Source: Pezizomycotina sp. ARF18 (lineage: Eukaryota; Ascomycota). Taken from it: 64,000 nt of DNA. Positions 55,931 to 64,000 of this stretch are shown here, one piece after another. The position numbers and the translations under genes were made by a program. The notes under the pieces were generated by a model, which had not been told where the DNA came from, searched no databases, and saw only the letters and a list, made by a program, of their open reading frames with translations. Numbering within the stretch: the first letter of the stretch is position 1; every line of letters begins with the position of its first letter. The DNA lies in the NCBI GenBank assembly GCA_002224055.1, contig AZLU01000124.1, positions 1 to 64,000 on the forward strand, given 5' to 3'.

Positions 55931-57650
55931 CGTGCCGGCTTGGCCAACATTTCGACTAACAGGCAGAAAGTATCGGGCCAGTTTGACGGTATAGGACAGG
56001 TAGAGAATGGTGGAGGTAAATGCGGAGAAAGGTAGGGAGAGGCAGCGTAGAGACAGGGAGGTAAGAGTTGAGCCGGCGGTGGACTTAGACACGTGAGAAA
56101 GGGTATGGGTCACAAGAATCGGCACGTGGATAAGAGGACGGGAGGAAGTGAGAGGGAAGGGGCAGTAGGAAAGGAGGGGGATAGGAGCGAAGAGGGGTGA
56201 GACAAAGAGCGAGGGGCAGAGGAGCGTAAGGGCAAAGATAGAGGGGTAGAGGGGCAGAAGTGGAAGAACAGCGCGGCACTCGTAACTTCACGAAGTAGGC
56301 AGAAAAGTGGGATTCGGAGATGGAGGAACGGAAAGTGGTAAGAACAGCGAGATCAAATATGGATGAACAAGGGAGTATAAGAAGGAAATTATGGAGTGAA
56401 AGATAAGTTAATGGAAAGGTACTAACATAAGAGACGTAACGAATCTTAGTAGGGCGTTGTGTAGAACGCTAGATCTAGAGTATTGCTTGGGACTAACGAT
56501 ACGATTGTGATCCTTAATCGTGAATGAAGAGAGAACTGGGGGATGCTTGGATACACCATATATGTTTTGAGATTCTTCAATAACTCCAATTCGAAGTTCT
56601 TCCCGTTCTACTACGCTTCTATCGCTGGTCGTGAATGCATCGGATTTCAACTGGACATCACAAGCCCTGTTCTGATTCATTCTTTGAACAGAAAATACAA
56701 AAAAAAACCTGAATCATAACGTGGAAACACCTAGAGCGAAGAAAACTCCGCCGCTACCCAAGACTTTGGCTACTACTGACCGAATACGTATTCATGCGAA
56801 ACTGTAAGAATTCCCTTTGAAATTTGCGGTGAAACAGGTGTTCTATTCATAAGCATCCTCGAGCGTTGTTCACCGTGATCTCTATAAAGGTTCCAGGACG
56901 GCCGATTAACTACCTATGAACGGCTCCGATCACTCTTTTCAGTTGCCGTGGTTCGCATCATGATCGCCGTAATGACAATGTACATGAACTCGATAAATTC
57001 AGATCCAATAACTATAACCACAACCTATCACGACGAAAGATATCCTTATTATTTTCTATTGCATAGAGAGGTGCAAAAAAAACGTAGGACTATAGCACTA
57101 GATGGCTTTCGGGGCAAGTCAAATACTTTAGGTCAACGCTTTTCTGTGGGTTTTAGCAATACTTGATTATCTCTAGCTCTCGCTAGAGCTCTTTAATTGT
57201 GGGAAGAGGAGACGAAATTGAGAAGAAAGGAAAAAGGGGGAGCGGGAAGGGGAGTTCACATCTCAAAATCTAACATCGCATGCATCATGGGGGGCTCGTT
57301 TCGTTTTTGGGGTGGCTCATGTCATCAAGGTCAATCGATAATCTTAGCGGCGCGGTGCGGAGAGAGAGGGTTGAAACATGCCTAACGTTGGGTTCAGGTT
57401 AGGGCGGGGCGTAGAGGTATGGGCATCTGGGGGAGCGCCTGCGGGGATTTAGAGGGCCACTTATATAATTGGATCCTCCATAGCAGTTATAAACCCGACA
57501 CAGCTCGAATTTAACCAGCCCTAATGTCGAAAGAGAAGAGTCTTCATTTATACTGGGTTCCCGGTTCTAAACCTTACGCTTCAAAACATCTCACGGTGCT
57601 CGGCTACAAGACGTGGCAAGGCCGAGTGAGAAGAAGAGAGGGCGATAGCG
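55931..57650. other. Unassigned region with purine-rich leader-like block
   Basis: The stretch 55970-56280 is G/A-rich on the plus strand, resembling the leaders of the pseudo-protease copies on the opposite strand. A minus-strand open frame at 56408-56680 has no motif. A small hairpin (AGCTCTCGCTAGAGCT) lies near 57176-57191. No gene is supported. Confidence 0.35.
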
Positions 57651-57890
57651 TTGCAGCCCCGTTTCTTTGTGCCGCTCCTCATTGTTTCTTTATTTTGCAG
57701 ATCAACTGGCGCCCAACTCTGTACAGATGTTGGATTTCTTACGCGAGATCGCTTCATGTGCCACTTGGCGGGTTCAAATGGTTCTAACATCCCGCATCAG
57801 AGCGCCACGGCCGCGGCCATGCCTTACGGCTTGTTTCTGCGAGCACTTGCGTCAAATAATCTATACAAAATTGAGCCCGGTTGGGCCTAA
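57651..57890 (+). CDS. Possible small secreted protein of 79 residues
   Basis: A single uninterrupted frame starts MQPRFFVPLLIVSLFCRSTG, a good secretion signal with a likely cut before QLCTDV. The mature part has two cysteines, an N-glycosylation site (NGSN) and ends at a normal stop. No family is recognised. Open frames on the other strand and in another frame overlap it, so it could be chance; the signal is the only support. Confidence 0.3.
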   Translation: MQPRFFVPLLIVSLFCRSTGAQLCTDVGFLTRDRFMCHLAGSNGSNIPHQSATAAAMPYGLFLRALASNNLYKIEPGWA

Positions 57891-60021
57891 TGCCCATTTT
57901 TAAATTGTAGATCGGACTTGCGTCATACGCGAACCTTGCCGAATGACGATATATTTTCCTTTGTTTCTTTTAGATAAAATTGAAGGGAATATTAAGCGGT
58001 ACTTAGCTTGGGCGTGTTTGTCCCGCGCAGCCTGAGAAATGTCCGGCAAAGTTTTTCGGGTCGCGTTTAATCGCGTCCGAATGTTACGAATGCTCTCATC
58101 ATATAAAAAAAATTCGGAATCATTAAGACTTATAGCTCCCTGTTTCTAGTGCCCGTGAACTCGAGTTTTCTCTGATCTCGTTTATATTTCCTATTCTACA
58201 CGCAATAAGACTGGGGTTTTAAGACTTCAAGAAGCACGTCCTGTAAACTCAACCTAGCCCCTAGAAGGGGTTCAAAATGATCGCTTATTCTTGTCCGATT
58301 CTCTAATCCACGTCCTCCTAAACGATATCCATTCGATCATCCCTCGGCCATCGCCCAGCGTTAGCGGAACCAGGACATGCCCTAACGACCTACACTTCCT
58401 ACCCTATTCCACCATCTCCCTCGGGCAACCGTACATCTACTAGGCGTGCCGCTTATCAAGGATCGTCACCAGCGGCTACGGACGCATCCGAATCCCCACG
58501 AGCCTCGACGCAGAGCGGCGCGGCACCGGGAAACACGCGACAGTGAGTACCGACGCTACTATGATTTTGCGGAACTGGAATCGGGGCAGTCGGAGATAGC
58601 ACCGAAACTTGAGAGGGAAAAGAAAAATGGTAGGATATTTCATTGTGAATTGAGCTTTTTTTTTTTTTTTTTCGAGAGAGAGAGAGAGGGAAGTTCGTAA
58701 GATCGAGGTCAAAAATTAAGAAACGAAACAAAAAGTTCACCGGTGCATTGCCCGAAGGAAAGCCCAAGTAAACCTTTTTCAAACAATTAGCTTCTCTTCG
58801 CATCAACCGCGTGGGGAATCTTCGACTCGGAGGTTGCTATTTTGCATTTATTACCAGAGACGTTTCAGAGCCTTACTACCGTGAGACCTACTTCGTGACA
58901 AAGAGTGCAGTGGTAGTCCTACGCAAAAGCAACACGATCGCGAGGTTTAGGCCCCCCTTCTTTTCAGTTTCGTGCTTCGGGTGGTTGAACATGCGAGGGG
59001 AACCTGGCTTCGGCTCCTCACCGACCAACAGCGCAAAACCAGCTCATCTCATCTCAAGAGCCCAAAAACATTTCGGCACGAGTATCACCATCTTACCTAT
59101 TAATTTAAAAAAGACAGAAACGTCTCCATAAATGTTTCAAGGCCTATAAAAGCGTTCTCCGTGAACGAGCAGGCAATAGAACCGTATGCCTCTTTTTGTG
59201 AAAAAAAAAAAAAAAAAACAAGAGCATCACAACGTTCCTACGGTTATTAAAGAAATGATGATAAAAACAAGGGCTCAACATTTTGAAGGTCCCCCCGGGC
59301 GTTTAGTCATGTAATCGAGCAGTACAGAAAGATAATCAAGCCTCTTTTGCCTTTGCAAGGAGACAAAACAGTAACGAAACGAGCAGCTCTACGCCAATCT
59401 AACCATACCCCATCCTTCAAAAACTCCATAATAAAAGAAACAATCAAATCAAACAACCCAATCAAGGCAAAAGTCAATCCCTAAAGCCGAGCCTAAACTC
59501 CGAAGCCCATCGATCCTATCATTACAGTTGTAGACTGGAGTTAGCAAGTGTCCAGTTGTTATCCCCGTTTCTAGGTTTAGGGTATCTTACTCACCAAGTA
59601 ACCGATTCGTTATCCGAAAAGTGAAGTTATTCCAAACAAAAGAAAAGGAAAGAATGTTATAATCCAATAGACGCCCGATAGCCATATACGATGCGATGCA
59701 GTGGTGCTAGTAATACCTGTATCGCGAGCCGGAAAGTTAGTAAGAGAGGTGAAGAAAGGTGATGAAGGTGGTTGTGATCGTGATGAGAGAACGACTTACC
59801 AAAAAAAATCCCAATCCCAAACCCCATTCCGTAAAAAAAAAAAAACGAAAAACACCAAAACCGCCTTTACCATTCCAATATGTCAAACAAACCATCTTCT
59901 TTCCAGATGTAATCAAAAAGAGCAAAAAGAACCAGTAAAAAAGAAAACCAAACCCCTCCGCCTTTCAAGCATCCCCACTACCGCCGCTCCTCAAGCTCTC
60001 CCTACTCGTCCAAACCGTCCC
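57891..60021. other. Unassigned region with homopolymers
   Basis: Open frames at 58446-58806 overlap on both strands; one holds a charged stretch (EYRRYYDFAELESGQSEIA) that might be an exon, but nothing joins to it. T and A runs occur at about 58657-58673 and 59201-59218, with an AG dinucleotide run after the first. The stretch 59740-60020 is the probable 3' region of the acidic gene on the minus strand. Confidence 0.3.
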
Positions 60022-60298
60022 CTAACTTTCCCCACAATCTTCCTCCCAACAGCCCTCGTCAAGCTCCCACTGCCCGCGCTCGCTCATCATCGCAACCTCC
60101 ATCTTAACCTTCTCCAAACTCAAGCTTCTCGCGCTGCTACCTCTCGACGACACCTCCTCGCAGATAACACTCAACTGCGACCCACCCCCAAGTTTCCTAG
60201 TACTCTCCCACGCTGAGTACTTCAGGAACCTCTGTCCATCGCGGACGCGCAGGTATCCCATCCGACGAGGACTGTTACTCCGCGGATTTTATCCCTGA

Positions 60299-62725
60299 TC
60301 ATGTCGCGGCACTCGTGATCTCGCCGAGGACGGTGCGGCGAATACTCCCTTTGCTGCTATCATTCGTACCGGTGTGGGAAGAGCTATCGGATGAGGACTC
60401 GGTGTGCTTGACGTCGCCGTAGAAGAGGCGCTTGTTTTCCTTCTCTCTGTAGTCTGAGACCGTGCGTGGGTCTAGGAATGCGGTGGAGACGTGGGAGCGG
60501 AGGGAGTGCAGGCTGCCGCAGACGGATATTTGTTCGAGATCGGTACCGTGCTTCGCGGGTGCAGTCTGGGGCGCATTTTCGCCGGCGGTGAAGGTGCCGT
60601 ACGAGCGCTGAGATGTGTACAGCGCTGTAGAAGAGTCGGAAATGGTGGGGTAGACTTCGTTGAGAACCTCGAGGTCGTGATGCTGGCGCATGGTTTCGGT
60701 GACGGCCGCTAGGGAAAGGTCGGTTTCAGAAAGACTGGAGGCGAGGGGAGGCTGCGGCATCATCGGTATCCCAGACCATATGCGGGCGCGGGAGGGCGAT
60801 GGTGTTCTTGACGACGCGGAGGTAGGAGCCGGTCTCGCAGGTCGATTCGGTGAGGGAGGTGGTGGGGGTGAGCTTAGTGTTCTAGACCGGTTGTTAGTAG
60901 AGAGAAAAAAAAAGCCTCCTCGAAGAATTCTAACAAAAGTGTTGCCTTACCGCATCGTGAATACTCCCTTCCTCGTATTCATCATACTCAATAAAAGCAC
61001 CCTCCTCTTTCACAGTCGGCAGCGCCGGCTTCATCGCGTTCCCGTCCACAACCGAAAGCTTCCCCTTGCAATATCGCTTAAACTTCGCAATAGACGACGG
61101 CTTATTCTCAGCGTTAGCACCACGCTGCCCTTGCTTCGGATACACGAACCGTGCGCTAACTGGTTCACTGCCCCACTTGATCGTATTCTCCTTCTGCTTT
61201 GCCGAAACAGGTTCCTTGCGCGCCGCATGGTCTGCCTTCAAGTTGAACAGGAGCTCCTGCAGCGACATCAAGTTGGATTTCGCTTCCTTGTTAATCGCGG
61301 CAAAGTCCTCCTCAACTAACGACGAATCAGTAGACGCGTTCGAAGGGGTTGGAGAGCGAACGTCATTGATGCCGTCGAGCCAGAGCTTGCGGAGGAGGCC
61401 GGAGATCTCGGAGCGCTCGGGGCTTCCGGAGGTGTAAGGTGCGAGTTCCTCGTCTTCGCTATCGCTGGCTTCGGATGGTGGAGGGGCTGGTTGGAGGAAG
61501 GCGAGTTCTTCGCGGAAGAGCTGCTTGTAGTATTCGTCTTCGACTTCAAAAGGCTCGGGAGGAAGCGAACGGGATTCGTCGTCGGCGTTCTCAGGCTCGG
61601 TGGCGTCTAGTCGCAAAAAGGTGTCTGGGTCTGGGTGGTTGTCCGGATCTGGAGACGATCTTCCCGGAGTGGGCGATGCATCGACGAACAACGGCATTTC
61701 GATGCCTTTGGAGTGATCCTCAGGGATAAAAAGCGGCGGTTCAATATCTCCAAGGTGGTCCTCAGGCACGAAGAGTGGCGATTCGATACTTTCCTGATCA
61801 TCCTCAGATACGAAGAGCGGCGCTTCGTCCCCGGATTCGTCTACCAGTAAAGGGCCCATTTCATTGGTGCTGGTAGGAGCTGGCTCCAGTTCTTCAACGC
61901 GAGAAGGAATTCCTCCGCTGGCTCCTCCTTCTCATTTCCCCGGCGCCTGACGAAGAGGCGGTAATGGCGATTACCGTGGAGGTTCATGAACACGCAAGCC
62001 ATAAACGGGAGCATCCGCATCTGTTCGGCATCCAGCTGCATCTGAGTCGGTTCAGCTTGGTAACTTCCTCGAGCTCTTCCTCTTCAGGCTCCTCCTCTTC
62101 CTTTATGGTCGCCAGTCGTGGCGGCGGCATACGGACCGAATACTCCTCCGGCGAAGGCGCGTACGTCTCCGAATCCAACTCGGATTCCTCAGAGTAGTCC
62201 TGAAGACCCCCATCGTGAACCTCCTCCTCAGAGTTTTCGTCCACAGTTCCATCCTCCTTCTCCTCAACAGCATCAACACCAGATACCGTAGAATCAAACT
62301 CCTCGAGCGTCAGCTCCGCGAAACACGTCTCGATCGTCCAGTCCGGCAGCGCAAACGCCACGCCGCTGACTTCCGCCGCAATGAGCGCCGTGCAGACGTT
62401 ATGCGTGACCAAACAGACCGCGTCGAATAAGCTCCAGAAACCCTCGCGCATCGATAAACCGGTCTGGTGCGTGCGAGGATGAGTTCCCATCGGCGGGAAC
62501 GATTCGAGAACGGAGGGTGGTGTGGTCCAGGAGCATCTGCTCGCGGAGGTCGTCGCGTCGGAGGACGAAGAAGCAGTAGATCTCCAGGAAGCTGAGGAGG
62601 CGTACGTAGCGGAGGAACGCGAAGAGGTATGCAAAGGAAGCTGTTGCGCCGGGGCGATGACTGTAGTTGTTGAAGGCAAAGATGCTCCAGAGCCGACGGA
62701 GGGTGGTGATGAGCGGCGTTGGCAT
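60299..62725 (-). CDS. Large acidic disordered protein with PLFVPEDH-type repeats
   Basis: The start at 62725 gives MPTPLITTLRRLWSIFAFN, and a hydrophobic N-terminal region (SFAYLFAFLRYVRLLSFLEI, YCFFVLRRDDLREQ). An acidic middle follows (TIKEEEEPEEEELEEV, PSPEEYSVRMP). Then comes a tandem repeat of about 15 residues (PLFVSEDD, PLFVPEDH, PLFIPEDH, PLFVDASP) at 61680-61850 and a long Ser/Glu-rich region. A GT..AG intron lies at about 60891-60954 with a branch-like CTACTAAC, joining SIHDA to NTKLTPTTSLTE. The C-terminal part has GSYLRVVKNTIALPRP and a stretch ending TVLGEITSAAT at 60299. Coding may continue in another frame to about 60022 (RDGQRFLKYSAWE). It totals roughly 750-850 residues with no recognised domain. 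It may be a scaffold or regulatory protein. Two or three frame changes are visible. Confidence 0.6.
61680..61850 (-). repeat. Tandem 45-base coding repeat
   Basis: Three to four imperfect units encode PLFV/I followed by acidic residues and about seven others, in phase with the reading frame of the surrounding acidic protein. The units differ at the DNA level, so the repeat is not recent. Confidence 0.7.
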
Positions 62726-62930
62726 CGTGTAGAGGACCTTTCCCACAAGGACCAGGGCGAAGCAGGAAACGCGACGCGGGAAACCAGAAAAGCGTGAGGC
62801 CTGAAGGTCGACGAGGAGAGAGAGAGAGAGGAGAAGTCTTGGATTAATGGGCTCCGGTGATCTCGAAGCTATACTCGTACACGATGAGAAATGGTTGATT
62901 AGTGGGTGGATAAGTAAGTTGAGGCATTAA

Positions 62931-62963
<33 letters not shown>
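62931..62963. repeat. ATG/GAT trinucleotide microsatellite
   Basis: About eleven perfect trinucleotide units lie just upstream of the acidic gene's start on the other strand. On the minus strand it would encode a His run, which is not evidence for a gene. Confidence 0.9.
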
Positions 62964-63085
62964 GTGTTGACGATGGTTTCTTTGTTTGTTTGAAAGAAGG
63001 AGGAAAGAGAAGGAGGAAAGAGAAGGAGGAATAAAAGAGCTCACAGCTTGTCATTAATCGAAAATAGAAGTTGCTGGCGGTGATG

Positions 63086-63223
63086 ATAAAATAAAAAAGA
63101 GAAAATAAAATAAAAATAAAAAATTAAAAAAAAAATAAAAATAAAATAAAATACAAAAAAAATAAAAAATAAAAAAATAAAAAAATAAAAAGAAAAAATA
63201 AAATAATAAAATAATAAAATAAA
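63086..63223. repeat. A-rich low-complexity tract
   Basis: About 140 bases made almost entirely of A with interspersed T (AAAATAAAAATAAAA-like). The complementary Phe/Tyr/Ile-rich open frame is an artefact. It lies upstream of the acidic gene and may be a nucleosome-excluding element. Confidence 0.9.
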
Positions 63224-63342
63224 ATGTGACTCGGCCTTAACTACTACTTTACGTTCAAACATGTTGAAAATTGCTTATACTTATTATTGAAATAGAAGTT
63301 AAGTATCTATTTACAAATAATGTCATAGAGCACAGTTACAAA

Positions 63343-63395
63343 TAACGACAACAACAACAGCAACAACAACAATAATAAATGGTAATAATGAATAA
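63343..63395. repeat. CAA/AAT trinucleotide repeats
   Basis: Imperfect CAA units run into AATAAT and ATGGTAATAATG-like units. It is simple sequence, with no gene. Confidence 0.85.
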
Positions 63396-63568
63396 TAATG
63401 GATAATGTCATATCGTTCTCTCCTCCGAAAAACCGTAAGTATTTAAATCAGTTCTCGCTCCGTATCGGGTGGGTTTACTTAAAGTATTCCCGCCCTAGCC
63501 GCCCCTTTTCTTCCCATGCCCGGCCGGGTCCTCGCCCTCCGAGTCCCCCCTGCTCAGCATCCGCGATG

Positions 63569-63874
63569 TCATTCCGCGGACCCTAGCTTGACGGTCTCCA
63601 GTATATGAGTCTCGTCGGTCCATGGTATCGTGTAGCGGTGGTGGTCACCGAGGGGTACTACCTTAAGTCTACCCTCAACGTCGAGATCTACATCTAGGCA
63701 GAGGTATTCAAATTCGTCGTCGCGGTCGTTTTTTTTCGCTCTACGGTGTTAGATACTCTGGAGTTTGTATAGTAGGGATTGGCTTCCGCGTTATATAGGG
63801 GGCTGCGAATCTCATCCCCCGCTTTCGAGGTGAAAGGGTGTCTGCAAGCCGCCGTTCGTCGCCTGGCTGGGCAT
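63569..63874 (-). CDS. Small acidic protein, about 100 residues, function unknown
   Basis: Three adjoining frames join into one sensible short protein. MPSQATNGGLQTPFHLESGG starts at 63874, then DEIRSPLYNAEANPYYTNSR, then RDDEFEYLCLDVDLDVEGRL, KVVPLGDHHRYTIPWTDETH and a stop at 63569. The two frame changes fall at a run of five G and a run of eight A, exactly where length errors are expected. The acidic, aspartate-rich C-terminus has no family I recognise. Its neighbour on the left is the promoter region of the acidic protein gene, which runs in the same direction. Confidence 0.5.
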
Positions 63875-64000
63875 GTCTAGATCACGGCCCGCCGCAGAGC
63901 TTGCTTCACTGGATTAATATTTCTCCATCAGTACCAGTCTATGAAAACGCCAATACATACGATCAAAAATTTGAACCGTTTTTCACGAATTGTCATTTTC

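Noticed and set aside
59701-60216. 171-residue plus-strand open frame rich in Lys, Thr and Pro
   Set aside because: It arises from A-rich and C-rich sequence opposite the 3' part of the acidic gene and shows no domain.
62844-63262. Open frames with a His run or almost only Phe, Tyr and Ile
   Set aside because: They are translations of the trinucleotide microsatellite and the A-rich tract.
1-64000. CRISPR arrays, tRNA and rRNA genes
   Set aside because: No spaced direct repeats, cloverleaf with conserved B-box or rRNA-like sequence was found by eye.

Overview
The window looks like nuclear DNA of a filamentous ascomycete (Pezizomycotina). Genes are monocistronic with short GT..AG introns. Product families are typical of these fungi: fungal rhodopsin-domain membrane proteins, cutinase, aspergillopepsin-type protease, DUF3431, NACHT-ankyrin and a LaeA/UMTA-type methyltransferase. 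An inserted transposon has been reduced to TA-rich sequence in the manner of repeat-induced point mutation (RIP). I found no tRNA, rRNA or CRISPR.

Almost every recognisable host gene is spread over two or three reading frames, while the amino acids on each side of a break stay well conserved and in family order. This looks like many small insertion/deletion errors in the assembly rather than mass pseudogenisation, though a few genes may be truly broken. Gene ends are therefore approximate, and each CDS span is the stretch over which family-consistent coding is visible.

Layout. 0.8-9.5 kb: a small secreted protein, a viperin-like radical SAM enzyme (the most striking gene here), a SAM methyltransferase, two fungal rhodopsin-domain membrane proteins on opposite strands, and an 'IgE-binding protein'-like secreted protein. 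9.6-14.5 kb: a TA-flanked DNA transposon with 78-bp terminal inverted repeats, itself split by a 3.5-kb LTR element with a 5-bp target duplication; both are RIP-degraded. The insertion lies about 35 bp upstream of the secreted-protein start. 15-22.6 kb: a TPR/ankyrin protein and a very large disordered protein ending in one membrane segment. 24-28 kb: a secreted SH3b-CHAP hydrolase and a multi-pass DUF3431 protein. 31-37.6 kb: an F-box/LRR protein with a cysteine-rich tail, a NACHT-ankyrin NLR and a cutinase. 40.8-56 kb: three secreted paralogues with an aspartyl-protease fold but lost catalytic motifs, around a normal secreted aspartic protease that carries an unusual insertion; a 582-bp MITE lies between two of them. 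57-64 kb: a small secreted candidate, a large acidic repeat-bearing protein and a short acidic protein at the right edge.

The two most interesting systems are the viperin-like gene (in other organisms the antiviral ddhNTP synthase) and the pseudo-protease cluster with its shared repeat tail and pyrimidine-rich leaders. About half of the sequence between these genes holds nothing I can name.
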